64,000 nt of DNA from Xanthobacter sp. NM-25 (GTDB taxonomy: Bacteria; Pseudomonadota; Alphaproteobacteria; Rhizobiales; Xanthobacteraceae), in assembly GCF_022138605.1 (NCBI RefSeq), contig NZ_JACBFS010000001.1:682001-746000 (forward strand), given 5' to 3'. The notes under the pieces were generated by a model that searched no databases, had not been told where the DNA came from, and saw only the letters and a program-made list of their open reading frames with translations. Of this stretch, positions 23,980-33,043 are shown one piece after another (position 1 is the stretch's first letter; every line of letters begins with the position of its first letter). A program made the position numbers and the translations under genes.

Positions 23980-24675
23980 ATGTGCGGCCGTTTCGTCCAG
24001 CATCGCGCACCGCTCGCCTATGCCGAGCATTTCGGGCTCGACGTGGCGGCGATCCAGCTGCCCAATGCGCCGGCACGGTACAATGCGGCCCCCACCCAGG
24101 ACCTGATGGTGATCCGCCTCAACCCGCACACCGGCCGGCTCGACCTGTCGCTGCTGCGCTGGGGGCTGGTGCCGGTGTGGTCGAAGGATGCGAGCGGGGG
24201 CGCCCGCCTCATCAACGCCCGCTCGGAAGGGGTGGCCCACACCGCGACCTTCGCCGACGCCTGGCGCAAGAAGCGGCGCTGCATCATTCCGGCGGATGGT
24301 TTCTACGAATGGCAGACTCGCCCCGCCGGCAAGCAGCCCTATTACATCTCACCGGCGAACGGAGCGCCGCTGGCCTTCGCCGGCCTGTGGGAGGGGTGGA
24401 AGGACCCGCACACGGGCCAGTGGCTGCGCACCTTCACCATTCTCACCTGCGCCGCCAACGGGCGGCTGGCGCCTTTGCACGCGCGCATGCCGGTGATTCT
24501 CGACGCGGCAGCCATTCCCATATTCCTCGGCGCCGACGATCCCCATGCCCTGCTCACCCCCTGCGCCGATGATCTTCTCACCTTCTGGCCGGTCTCGACC
24601 GCCGTCAATGCAGTGCGCAACGACGATCCGGCACTGCTCGCGCCGCTGCAGGAACACCCGCCGCAGCCGGGCTGA
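23980..24675 (+). CDS. HMCES/YedK-family DNA-protein crosslink protein (SOS response-associated)
   Basis: A 231-residue SRAP protein. It senses abasic sites in single-stranded DNA and forms a thiazolidine crosslink through its N-terminal cysteine. The catalytic C2 is exposed after Met removal (MCGRFVQ), and the conserved ARYNAAPTQ, INARSE, CIIPADGFYEW (active-site Glu) and LHARMPVIL (His) are present. Start fixed at 23980 because C2 must be next to the initiator Met. No LexA-type box is obvious upstream. Confidence 0.93.
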   Translation: MCGRFVQHRAPLAYAEHFGLDVAAIQLPNAPARYNAAPTQDLMVIRLNPHTGRLDLSLLRWGLVPVWSKDASGGARLINARSEGVAHTATFADAWRKKRRCIIPADGFYEWQTRPAGKQPYYISPANGAPLAFAGLWEGWKDPHTGQWLRTFTILTCAANGRLAPLHARMPVILDAAAIPIFLGADDPHALLTPCADDLLTFWPVSTAVNAVRNDDPALLAPLQEHPPQPG

Positions 24676-24692
24676 GCGGGTGCCCGGCCCCT

Positions 24693-25985
24693 CTAAAGGG
24701 CCTCGCCGCGCAGCAGCTTCGGCAGCGCTCCGGTGAGCCCGGCGGCGTCGCGGATGAACAGGCCCTTGAGGCGCGGCAGCCGATCCACCAGCCCCAGGCC
24801 CACGTCGCGCAGCGCCCGCAGGGCGTCGGAATGATTGGAGAACAGGCGGTTGAGGCTGTCCGTCGCGACGCCCATGGCCAGAGTGTCGAAGCGGCGCCAG
24901 CGCTGGTAACGCTCCAGCACCTGGGGCGATGCGAAATCGAGCCCCACCCGCGCCGCGTCGGTCACCGCCTCGGCCAGGGCCGCCACATCACGCAGCCCCA
25001 TGTTCAGCCCCTGCCCCGCAATGGGGTGGATGAGATGGGCCGCATCACCCACCAAAGCGAGCCGCTCGCCGATGAAGCTGCGCGCCATGGAGAAGCCCAG
25101 CGGATAGGCCCGCGGCCGCGTCACCGGCTTCACCCAGCCCAACTTGTGGCCGAAGCGCTGCTCCAACTCGTCCTGGAACAGCAGCGCCGGCAGATGGGCC
25201 AGCCGCTCGGCATCGGCGTTGCGCTCGGCCCAGACGATGGATGAGCGGTTGCCCGGCAGCGGCAGGGTGGCGAACGGGCCCGCCGGCAGGAAATGCTCTT
25301 CCGCCCGCCCCTCATGGGGGCGTTCATGTTCCACCGTGAAGGTCAGCGCGCTCTGGCCATAGGCCCAGGAGACGGTGTCGATGCCCGCCATGGCGCGCAG
25401 GCGCGAGCGTGCCCCGTCGCAGGCCACCAGCAGCTGCGCGCGCACCGGCCCGCCGTCGCCGGCGGTGAGCGACACGCCCTGGCCCTCCGGGGTGAAGGCC
25501 GAGACCCCCTCCGGGGTCAGGGCGATGCCCGCCGCCGCGGCCGCCTCGATAAGCGCCTGTTGCAGCACCGCATTCGGTACCATGTGCGCGAACGCCTCGC
25601 CCGGCTGCACCTCGCCATCGAAGGTGAGGAACACCGGCCGCGCCACGTCCTTGGTGCGGCTGTCGGTGACCACCATGGAGCGGATGGGCTCGGCCGCCGC
25701 GCCCACCTTGTCCCAGACGCCGATGGTGGTGAGCAGCCGCCGGGCGCCGGCGGCGATGGCCGAGCAGCGCTCGTCGTCGATCACCGGCCGCGCCAAGGCG
25801 GGGTCGAACAGGATGATGCGCGCATCGGCGCCGAGCCCCTGCCGCAGCGCCAGCGCCAGGCTGAGCCCCGCCAGCCCGCCGCCGACGATGGCCACATCCC
25901 ACCGCTCCGCATCGGGGCGGACAAAGCCCGCAGACTCACCCGTATAGGGGGAAGGCGCCACATCGGGCTCGTTCAGGCCAGTCAA
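24693..25985 (-). CDS. UbiH/UbiF/COQ6-family FAD-dependent hydroxylase
   Basis: A 430-residue class A flavin monooxygenase acting on the ubiquinone ring. The FAD-binding VAIVGGGLAGLSLALAL sits near the N-terminus and ALVGDAAHLIHPIAGQGLNMGLRD is the second FAD motif. The best start is a TTG at 25985: GAAGGAGACGGACG lies directly upstream and no other in-frame start has a comparable site. Which ring position is hydroxylated cannot be told; alphaproteobacterial UbiL, UbiM or UbiF are candidates. Divergent from tesB. Confidence 0.88.
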   Translation of the reverse strand: MTGLNEPDVAPSPYTGESAGFVRPDAERWDVAIVGGGLAGLSLALALRQGLGADARIILFDPALARPVIDDERCSAIAAGARRLLTTIGVWDKVGAAAEPIRSMVVTDSRTKDVARPVFLTFDGEVQPGEAFAHMVPNAVLQQALIEAAAAAGIALTPEGVSAFTPEGQGVSLTAGDGGPVRAQLLVACDGARSRLRAMAGIDTVSWAYGQSALTFTVEHERPHEGRAEEHFLPAGPFATLPLPGNRSSIVWAERNADAERLAHLPALLFQDELEQRFGHKLGWVKPVTRPRAYPLGFSMARSFIGERLALVGDAAHLIHPIAGQGLNMGLRDVAALAEAVTDAARVGLDFASPQVLERYQRWRRFDTLAMGVATDSLNRLFSNHSDALRALRDVGLGLVDRLPRLKGLFIRDAAGLTGALPKLLRGEAL

Positions 25986-26148
25986 CGTCCGTCTCCTTCA
26001 CGCGGCGGTCACGGTGCACCCTTGCGGCACGCCGTTCACGCATAGGTCTTGACGCCACCGCATGTGCCATGGCGTGTTCGTGCACCCTTTGTCCAACGTC
26101 CCCGGCGCCGGCTTCGGCAGAGATCCGGGTTGCCTGAGGCCGATCCGC

Positions 26149-27039
26149 ATGAGCGACATGATGACCGACACGCCGTCGTCCGACGTTGAAGCACTTTTGT
26201 CCATCCTCGACCTGGAGCAATTGGAGATCAATCTGTTCCGCGGTCGCAGCGGCAACCCCGGCGGCGGGCGCGTGTTCGGCGGCCAGGTGGTGGCCCAGGC
26301 GCTGGTGGCGGCGCGCCGCACCGTGCCGCCGGAACGGGTCTCCCACTCCCTGCACGGCTATTTCCTGCTGGGTGGCGACCCCACCATCCCCATTATTTAT
26401 GACGTGGAGCGCATCCGCGACGGCCGCACCTTCACCACCCGGCGGGTGGTGGCGATCCAGCACGGCCGCGCCATTTTCTCCATGGCGGTCTCGTTCCACG
26501 AGGACGAAGACGGCATGCAGCACCAGATCACCATGCCCGAAGTGCCCATGCCGGAGGACCTGCCGCCGGACGACGTGTGGCGCGAGCGGCTGCTGAAGCG
26601 CTTTCCCGAGGCGGCGACCCGGGGCTGGATGACCATGCGGCCGCTGGAGGTGCGCCCCACCGGCCTGGACCCCACCTATCTCGGCACCGCCGCCGAGGCC
26701 TCGCCCAGCGTCTGGGTGCGGGCCCGCGGCCCCCTGCCGGACGACCTGCCCACCCACCAGGCGGTGCTCGCCTTCGCCTCGGACTTCTCGCTGCTGCAGG
26801 CGGCGCTGCTGCGCCACGGCCGCTCGGTGTTCGATCGCGACCTGCAGGTGGCGAGCCTCGACCACGCCTTGTGGTTCCACCGGGCGTTCCGGGCCGACGA
26901 ATGGCTGCTCTACAGCCAGGAGAGCCCCGCGGCCTTCGGTGCGCGCGGCTTCTGCCGCGGCGAGTTCTTCACCCGCGATGGCGTGCTGGTGGCTTCGGCG
27001 GCGCAAGAGGGATTGATGCGGCGCACCCAGAAGAAATGA
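26149..27039 (+). CDS. tesB: Acyl-CoA thioesterase II, TesB
   Basis: A 296-residue double hot-dog thioesterase that hydrolyses acyl-CoA to free acid and CoA. Typical features are FRGRSGNPGGGRVFGGQVVAQALVAA, SHSLHGYFLLGGDP, and the C-terminal VASLDHALWFHR with its catalytic Asp, followed by GEFFTRDGVLVASAAQEGLMR. I chose the ATG at 26149 (MSDMMTD); a second lies at 26158 and the frame is open to 26062. Length matches the E. coli enzyme (286). Confidence 0.92.
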   Translation: MSDMMTDTPSSDVEALLSILDLEQLEINLFRGRSGNPGGGRVFGGQVVAQALVAARRTVPPERVSHSLHGYFLLGGDPTIPIIYDVERIRDGRTFTTRRVVAIQHGRAIFSMAVSFHEDEDGMQHQITMPEVPMPEDLPPDDVWRERLLKRFPEAATRGWMTMRPLEVRPTGLDPTYLGTAAEASPSVWVRARGPLPDDLPTHQAVLAFASDFSLLQAALLRHGRSVFDRDLQVASLDHALWFHRAFRADEWLLYSQESPAAFGARGFCRGEFFTRDGVLVASAAQEGLMRRTQKK

Positions 27040-27043
27040 CGCC

Positions 27044-27085
27044 GTTTGAGGCGATGCGTCTAAAATTTAGGCATCAAAAGCGGCA
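27044..27085. promoter_or_regulatory. Imperfect palindrome downstream of tesB
   Basis: CTAAA-A-TTTAG at 27060-27070 is flanked by GATGC on the left and GCATC on the right, with GCCG/CGGC further out. It could be a weak terminator for tesB or a regulator site for glnK. It does not match the NtrC consensus. Confidence 0.3.
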
Positions 27086-27157
27086 GTCCTTGGGCATCGC
27101 CATTCCCTTGCCCGGCATGGCGAGAAAATAAGCAACGAGTCTCCCACTCTTCTTTAC

Positions 27158-27174
27158 TTGGCACGGTAATTGAT
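27158..27174 (+). promoter_or_regulatory. Sigma-54 (RpoN) promoter of glnK-amtB
   Basis: TTGGCACG-N4-TTGAT matches the -24/-12 consensus TTGGCACG-N4-TTGC closely, with GG at 27160-27161 and GA at 27172-27173 exactly ten bases apart. It precedes glnK by about 145 bases. Sigma-54 with NtrC control is the norm for glnK-amtB; a clear NtrC site was not found. Confidence 0.75.
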
Positions 27175-27318
27175 TCCGCTTTGTTCAGGCTTGCCTGCCG
27201 CAGCGCGGAACTCCCCGGTCCCGCACGGCGAAGCCGCGAGAAAACACCGGATGGACGGCGCGTGGGGGTGAGCCCCGCGCGACCGCATCCACGGGCATCA
27301 GGGGACAGGGACCGATCC

Positions 27319-27657
27319 ATGAAGATCGTCATGGCCATCATCAAGCCATTCAAGCTGGAGGAGGTGCGCGACGCCCTCACCGGTATCGGCGTGCACGGAC
27401 TCACCGTTACTGAAGTGAAGGGCTACGGGCGTCAGAAGGGCCACACCGAGATCTATCGCGGCGCCGAATACGCCGTCAGCTTCCTGCCGAAGCTGAAGAT
27501 CGAGGTGGCGGTTCCCGCTGACCAGGTTTCGAAGGTGGTCGAGGCCATCACCGCCTCCGCCAAGACCGGCCAGATCGGCGACGGCAAGATCTTCGTCTTC
27601 GCCATCGATCACGCCGTGCGCATCCGCACCGGCGAGACCGACGCCGACGCGCTTTGA
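27319..27657 (+). CDS. glnK: Nitrogen regulatory PII protein GlnK
   Basis: A 112-residue PII signal protein that reads 2-oxoglutarate and ATP/ADP and, when not uridylylated, blocks the ammonium channel AmtB. The T-loop tyrosine Y51 (RGAEYAVSF) is present, as are KGYGRQKGHTEIYRG and the C-terminal GDGKIFVFAIDHAVRIRTGE. Position directly before amtB marks it as GlnK rather than GlnB. The ATG at 27319 begins the family sequence MKIVMAIIKPFKL. Expression probably depends on the sigma-54 promoter upstream. Confidence 0.95.
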   Translation: MKIVMAIIKPFKLEEVRDALTGIGVHGLTVTEVKGYGRQKGHTEIYRGAEYAVSFLPKLKIEVAVPADQVSKVVEAITASAKTGQIGDGKIFVFAIDHAVRIRTGETDADAL

Positions 27658-27686
27658 GCCATCCTCTTTTCACGGAGCTTTCATCC

Positions 27687-29048
27687 ATGACGTTCAAGAC
27701 GTGGACTCGCGCGGGGCTCCCTGCGCTTCTGGCCGCAGCGGCGCTCGCCCTGCCGGCGCTCGGCCAGCCGGTCGAAGCCCCCGCCGCCGCCTCCCCGGCC
27801 GTGGCCGCGGCGGTTTCGACCGTCAACAAGGGTGACGTGTCCTGGATGATGACCTCCACGGTCCTCGTCCTGCTGATGACCGTTCCCGGCCTCGCCCTGT
27901 TCTACGGCGGCCTGGTGCGCGCCAAGAACATGCTCTCCGTGCTCATGCAGGTGCTCACCATCACCGCGGTGATGATGCTGGTGTGGGCCCTCTACGGCTA
28001 CTCGCTGGCCTTCACCTCGGGCAACGCCTTCATCGGCGGCTTCGAGAAGGCGTTCCTGGCCGGCATCACCGCCGACAGCCTCGCCGACACCTTCACCAAG
28101 GGCGTACAGATCCCCGAATTCGTGTTCATCGCCTTCCAGATGACGTTCGCGGCCATCACCCCGGCCCTGGCCATCGGCGCCTTCGCCGAGCGCATGAAGT
28201 TCCCGGCGGTGATCCTGTTCGCCATCCTGTGGGGCACCTTCGTCTACTTCCCGATCGCCCACATGGTGTGGTTCTCGGAAGGCTACCTGTTCACCCTGGG
28301 CGCCCTCGACTTCGCCGGCGGCACCGTGGTGCACATCAATGCCGGTATCGCCGGCCTGGTCGGCTGCATCATCGTCGGCAAGCGCATCGGCTACGGCAAG
28401 GAGCAGCTTCCGCCCCACTCGCTGGCCTTCACCATGGTCGGCGCCTCCCTGCTGTGGGTCGGCTGGTTCGGCTTCAACGTGGGCTCGAACCTCGAAGCCA
28501 ACGGCCTCGCCACCCTGGTGATGGTGAACACCTTCCTGGCCACCGCGGGCGCGGTCGTCGGCTGGCTGGTCATCGAGTGGATCGTGCGCGGCAAGCCCTC
28601 CATGCTGGGTGGTGCGTCGGGTGCGGTGGCCGGCCTCGTGGCCATCACCCCGGCCTGCGGCGCCTCCGGCCCCATGGGCGCCATCGTGCTCGGCATCGTC
28701 GCAGCGCTGGTGTGCTTCTTCTTCTGCACCGCGGTGAAGAATGCCCTCGGCTATGACGACAGCCTGGACGTGTTCGGTGTCCACGGCGTGGGCGGCATCA
28801 TCGGCGCCATCGGCACCGGCATCCTGGTGTCTCCCGCCCTCGGCGGCGCCGGCGTGGCCGACTATTCCATGGGTCACCAGGTGTGGGTGCAGACCCAGGC
28901 CACCATCGTGACGCTGGTGTGGTCGGGCGTGGTCTCCGCCATCATCTTCTTCGTGCTCAACATCGTCGTGGGCCTGCGCCCGTCGGTCGAAGTGGAGCGC
29001 GAGGGCCTCGACATCAACGAGCACGGCGAGCGCGCGTATCACTCGTGA
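27687..29048 (+). CDS. amtB: Ammonium transporter AmtB
   Basis: A 453-residue ammonium channel. A cleavable signal-like N-terminus (ALLAAAALALPALG) is followed by eleven predicted membrane segments. The family signature FGGGTVVHI-type (here DFAGGTVVHINAGIAGLVG) and the twin pore histidines in FPIAHMVW and DVFGVHGVGG are visible. Translation starts at 27687, with CGGAG upstream; a GTG-type frame opening at 27654 is less likely. It lies 29 bases after glnK, and the pair works as a nitrogen-status-gated uptake system in the inner membrane. Confidence 0.95.
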   Translation: MTFKTWTRAGLPALLAAAALALPALGQPVEAPAAASPAVAAAVSTVNKGDVSWMMTSTVLVLLMTVPGLALFYGGLVRAKNMLSVLMQVLTITAVMMLVWALYGYSLAFTSGNAFIGGFEKAFLAGITADSLADTFTKGVQIPEFVFIAFQMTFAAITPALAIGAFAERMKFPAVILFAILWGTFVYFPIAHMVWFSEGYLFTLGALDFAGGTVVHINAGIAGLVGCIIVGKRIGYGKEQLPPHSLAFTMVGASLLWVGWFGFNVGSNLEANGLATLVMVNTFLATAGAVVGWLVIEWIVRGKPSMLGGASGAVAGLVAITPACGASGPMGAIVLGIVAALVCFFFCTAVKNALGYDDSLDVFGVHGVGGIIGAIGTGILVSPALGGAGVADYSMGHQVWVQTQATIVTLVWSGVVSAIIFFVLNIVVGLRPSVEVEREGLDINEHGERAYHS

Positions 29049-29054
29049 GCTCAA

Positions 29055-29077
29055 GCGGGGGCGCACGCCGCCCCCGC
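29055..29077 (+). terminator. Hairpin after amtB, first
   Basis: GCGGGGGCG (29055-29063) and CGCCCCCGC (29069-29077) form a perfect 9-bp stem seven bases after the amtB stop. There is no immediate T-run. Confidence 0.55.
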
Positions 29078-29119
29078 ATTCCGGCATTGTCCGGACAGTT
29101 TAAAAAGAGGGGAACCAAA

Positions 29120-29156
29120 TGGCCCCGGCGCCTCGTGTGCCGGGGCCAAATCTTTG
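29120..29156 (+). terminator. Hairpin after amtB, second
   Basis: TGGCCCCGGC (29120-29129) and GCCGGGGCCA (29139-29148) form a perfect 10-bp stem followed by AATCTTTG, a weak T-tract. It probably completes termination of glnK-amtB. Confidence 0.65.
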
Positions 29157-29472
29157 TCTGCCGCCCCGCGGCGGGGCCGCCAACACCCCTCCAGACGCCC
29201 GCCGACCGTGGCGCGATGCATCGCCGGCCTTTTCCCCGCCCGCCGCGCCTGCTAGAAGCCGGCCTTCGGATTTCCATCGAACGGCCCGAGGATGACCGCA
29301 GACATGCAGGGCGGAAGCTCAGCGCCGCGCGCGCCCCTGGCGACGCCGCGGCCGCTTCAGGCGCGAATTACCGGCCCGGTTCCCCGCCGGCGCAGCTGAG
29401 CGCGCCGGGGAGCCGGGACGTTTTCGCATCGCCCTTCCGGCCGCCTGACGGCCCTGATTTTCCGAGCCTTTC

Positions 29473-32400
29473 ATGACCGACACCACCGACAAGACCGCAG
29501 CCGCCGACTATTCCAAGACGCTGCTGCTGCCGGAAACCGAATTCCCCATGCGCGGCGGCCTGCCGAAGAAGGAGCCGGAGCTGCTGGAGCGCTGGAAGCG
29601 CCTCGGCCTCTATTCCCGCCTGCGCGAGGTGGGGCGCGGCCGCCCGCGTTTCGTGCTGCACGACGGCCCGCCCTATGCCAACGGCAACATCCACATCGGC
29701 CACGCGCTGAACAAGATCCTGAAGGACGTGGTGACCCGCTCCCAGCAGATGCTGGGCCACGATTCCAACTATGTGCCCGGCTGGGACTGCCACGGCCTGC
29801 CCATCGAATGGAAGATCGAGGAAGAGAACTACCGCAAGAAGGGCAAGGCCAAGCCGGACTTCTCCGATGCCGAAGCCATGGTGGCCTTCCGCCAGGAATG
29901 CCGCGCCTTCGCCCAGCACTGGCTGGACACCCAGCGCGAGGAGTTCAAGCGGCTCGGCGTGGAAGGCGACTGGGATCACCCCTACACCACCATGGCGTTC
30001 GCCGCCGAGGCGCAGATCGCCCGCGAGATCATGAAGTTCGCGGAAAACGGCCTGCTCTATCGCGGCTCCAAGCCGGTGATGTGGTCGGTGGTGGAAAAGA
30101 CCGCCTTGGCCGAGGCCGAGGTGGAATACCACGACTTCACCAGCGACACCGTATGGGTGAAGTTCCCGGTGATGTCCGGCGTCAAGGATGACCTCGGCGG
30201 CGCCTGTGTGGTGATCTGGACCACCACCCCCTGGACCATGCCTGGCAACCGGGCCATCTCCTATTCTTCCAAGATCGCCTATGGCGTTTATGAGGTGACC
30301 GAGGCCCCCGCCGACAATTGGGCCAAGGTCGGCGACCGGCTGATCCTCTCCGACACCTTGGCAGAGGACGTCTTCCGGCAGGCCCGCGTCACCGGGTTCA
30401 CCAAGGAGCGCGCGCTGGAACCGCGGGAACTGGCGGAGCTCGTATGCTTCCACCCGCTCGCTCAGCTCGGCCTTGGCGGCTATGACTTCAAGGTGCCGCT
30501 TATCGAGTCCGACCACGTCACGGACGACGCCGGCACCGGCTTCGTCCACACGGCCCCGGGGCACGGCCGCGAAGACTTCGAGGCCTGGGTGGCCCATCGC
30601 CGCTGGCTGGAGGAGCGCGGCATCAACCCCGCCATCCCCTATACAGTGGATGAGGACAGCTTCTACACCGCCCAGGCGCCCGGCTTTGCCGGCAAGCGCG
30701 TCATCACCGAGAAGGGCGAGAAGGGCGACGCCAATGGCGCCGTCATCGAGGCCCTGGTGGCGGCCGGCAACCTGCTCGCGCGCGGGCGGGTGAAGCACCA
30801 GTATCCCCATTCCTGGCGCTCCAAGAAGCCGGTCATCTTCCGCAACACGCCCCAATGGTTCATCGCCATGGACCAGGACATCCGCAAGGGTGACGGCACC
30901 GCGGCGGTCCGCCCGGCCACCCTCAACGGCAACGTGCCCGACACCCTGCGCGAGCGGGCGCTGGCCGGCATCAAGACCGTGGAATGGGTGCCGGCGGCGG
31001 GTGAGAACCGCATCACCGGCATGATCGCCAACCGGCCCGACTGGGTGGTGTCGCGCCAGCGCGCCTGGGGCGTGCCCATTGCCGTGTTCGTCAAGGAGAA
31101 GGGCGACGGGGCGGTGGAGATCCTGCGCGATCCCGCCGTCAACGCCCGCATCGCCGAAGCGTTCGAGGCGGAGGGCGCCGACGCCTGGTTCAAGGAGGGG
31201 GCCAGCGCCCGCTTCCTGGGCGAACGCGCGGATGAAAGCTGGGTCAAGGTCAACGACGTGCTCGACGTGTGGTTCGACAGCGGCTCCACCCACACCTTCA
31301 CCCTGGAGGTGCGCCCGGACCTGAAGGCGGTGCGGCCGCCGGAGGGCGATGACCGGGTGATGTATCTGGAAGGCTCGGACCAGCATCGCGGCTGGTTCCA
31401 TTCCTCGCTGCTCGAGAGCTGCGGCACCCGCGGCCGCCCGCCCTATGATGCAGTGTTGACCCACGGCTTCGTGCTCGACGAGGACGGGCGCAAGATGTCC
31501 AAGTCCCTGGGCAACGTCACCGCCCCGCAGGAGGTCATCAAGGCCTCCGGCGCCGACATCCTGCGCCTGTGGGTGTGCGCTTCCGACTATTCGGACGATC
31601 TGCGCATCGGCCCGGAGATCCTGAAGACCACCGCCGACACCTATCGCAAGCTGCGCAACACCCTGCGCTGGCTTTTGGGCTCGCTGCACCATTACCGGCC
31701 GGACGAGCGGGTGGCGTTTGCCGAGATGCCGTCGCTGGAGCGTTTTATCCTCAACCGCCTCAGCGAGCTCGATGGGGAGATCCGCGCCGCCTACCGCGCC
31801 TTCGATTACAAGAAGGTGCATGCGCTGCTCACCCAGTTCATGAACATCGAGCTGTCGGCCTTCTATTTCGACGTGCGCAAGGACGCGCTCTATTGCGATC
31901 CGTTGTCCTCACTCACCCGCAAGGCCTGCCTGACGGTGCTGGACGAGACCTTCAACCGGCTCGTCACCTGGCTCGCGCCCATCATGCCCTTCACCACGGA
32001 AGAGGCGTTCATCGCCCGCACCGGGGATGAAGAGGGCTCGGTGCATCTGCTCACCTTCCCCGAAACGCCAGAGAGCTGGCGTGATCCGGCCCTGGCGGAG
32101 CAGTGGCGCAAGGTGCGGCTGGTGCGCCGGGTGGTGCTGGGCGCGCTGGAGGTGGAGCGGGCGCAAAAGCGCATGGGCTCGTCCCTGGAGGCGGCGCCCG
32201 AGGTCTATGTGACCGACGAGGCGCTGGCCGATGCCTTTGCCGGGCTCGATCTTGCGGAAATCTGCATCACCTCCGCGGCGACCCTGATCCGCGGTGAAGG
32301 CCCCGCCGAGGCGTTCCGGCTGCCGGAGGTGCCCGGCGTCGCCGTAGTGCCGGCCCGGGCCGAGGGCCGCAAGTGCGCCCGCTCGTGGAAGATCTCTCCC

Positions 32401-32478
32401 GAGGTGGGCGCCGATCCCGAATTTCCCGATGTGACCCCGCGCGATGCGGCGGCGCTGCGGGAATTCTACGCCCGATAG
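29473..32478 (+). CDS. ileS: Isoleucyl-tRNA synthetase
   Basis: A 1001-residue class I aminoacyl-tRNA synthetase charging tRNA-Ile. The HIGH motif is in PPYANGNIHIGHALNK and the KMSKS motif in DGRKMSKSLGN, with the CP1 editing domain between them (TTPWTMPGN). The C-terminal zinc finger is degenerate: KCARSWKISPEVG keeps one cysteine and the second CxxC pair is replaced by DVTPRD. From memory this loss is common in alphaproteobacterial IleS. The gene is followed by lspA after 17 bases, the usual ileS-lspA order. Confidence 0.96.
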   Translation: MTDTTDKTAAADYSKTLLLPETEFPMRGGLPKKEPELLERWKRLGLYSRLREVGRGRPRFVLHDGPPYANGNIHIGHALNKILKDVVTRSQQMLGHDSNYVPGWDCHGLPIEWKIEEENYRKKGKAKPDFSDAEAMVAFRQECRAFAQHWLDTQREEFKRLGVEGDWDHPYTTMAFAAEAQIAREIMKFAENGLLYRGSKPVMWSVVEKTALAEAEVEYHDFTSDTVWVKFPVMSGVKDDLGGACVVIWTTTPWTMPGNRAISYSSKIAYGVYEVTEAPADNWAKVGDRLILSDTLAEDVFRQARVTGFTKERALEPRELAELVCFHPLAQLGLGGYDFKVPLIESDHVTDDAGTGFVHTAPGHGREDFEAWVAHRRWLEERGINPAIPYTVDEDSFYTAQAPGFAGKRVITEKGEKGDANGAVIEALVAAGNLLARGRVKHQYPHSWRSKKPVIFRNTPQWFIAMDQDIRKGDGTAAVRPATLNGNVPDTLRERALAGIKTVEWVPAAGENRITGMIANRPDWVVSRQRAWGVPIAVFVKEKGDGAVEILRDPAVNARIAEAFEAEGADAWFKEGASARFLGERADESWVKVNDVLDVWFDSGSTHTFTLEVRPDLKAVRPPEGDDRVMYLEGSDQHRGWFHSSLLESCGTRGRPPYDAVLTHGFVLDEDGRKMSKSLGNVTAPQEVIKASGADILRLWVCASDYSDDLRIGPEILKTTADTYRKLRNTLRWLLGSLHHYRPDERVAFAEMPSLERFILNRLSELDGEIRAAYRAFDYKKVHALLTQFMNIELSAFYFDVRKDALYCDPLSSLTRKACLTVLDETFNRLVTWLAPIMPFTTEEAFIARTGDEEGSVHLLTFPETPESWRDPALAEQWRKVRLVRRVVLGALEVERAQKRMGSSLEAAPEVYVTDEALADAFAGLDLAEICITSAATLIRGEGPAEAFRLPEVPGVAVVPARAEGRKCARSWKISPEVGADPEFPDVTPRDAAALREFYAR

Positions 32479-32495
32479 GCCGAGGAGCCCTGTCC

Positions 32496-33014
32496 ATGAC
32501 CCGCGCCTCCAACCGCATCATTCTCGGACTGCTGGTCGCCTTGCTGGTGCTGGTGGCCGATCAGGTGTCGAAGACCTGGGTGATGGGCTTCACCCAGGAC
32601 ATGGGGCCGGCGCTCTACCCCGTCGCCCCATTCATGGACGTGGTGGCGCTGTGGAATCGCGGCATCAGCTATGGCCTGTTCCAGCAGGGCGACACCGGGC
32701 GCTGGGTGCTAGTGGGGGTGAAAGTGGTGGCGGCGCTGTTGTTCACCGTCTGGCTCACCCGCTCCCATCGCACCCTGGAGGCCCTGGCCCTCGGCCTGCT
32801 GATCGGCGGTGCGCTGGGCAATGCGGTGGACCGGGTGGTCTATGGGGCGGTGTTCGACTTCATCTCGCTGCACGCCTTCGGCTACCGCTGGTATGTGTTC
32901 AACATCGCCGATGTGGCGGTGGTCGTCGGTGTTGCGCTACTGTTGTACGATGCGTTTTTTGGGCGTGCCTCAAAAACGCCGCCCTCAGCGACGCCAATGT
33001 CGCCGAAATCCTGA
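32496..33014 (+). CDS. lspA: Lipoprotein signal peptidase II
   Basis: A 172-residue inner-membrane aspartic protease that removes the signal peptide of diacylglyceryl-prolipoproteins made by Lgt. Four membrane helices are visible, and the catalytic aspartates are D112 in GNAVDRV and D139 in FNIADVAV. The ATG at 32496 has GAGGAG upstream; the frame is open further up inside ileS. It is probably cotranscribed with ileS and the secreted-protein gene that follows 29 bases on. Confidence 0.95.
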   Translation: MTRASNRIILGLLVALLVLVADQVSKTWVMGFTQDMGPALYPVAPFMDVVALWNRGISYGLFQQGDTGRWVLVGVKVVAALLFTVWLTRSHRTLEALALGLLIGGALGNAVDRVVYGAVFDFISLHAFGYRWYVFNIADVAVVVGVALLLYDAFFGRASKTPPSATPMSPKS

Positions 33015-33043
33015 AACCGAGCGCGAGCCACGGAGGGAGCATC

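Larger units (their letters stand above)
29049..29472. other. Gap between amtB and ileS with two hairpins
   Basis: About 420 bases without a supported gene. Two strong hairpins lie at its left end. The rest (29150-29472) is GC-rich and precedes ileS; no T-box, attenuator or clear promoter was recognised. Open frames here end inside ileS or amtB and look like chance. Confidence 0.5.
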
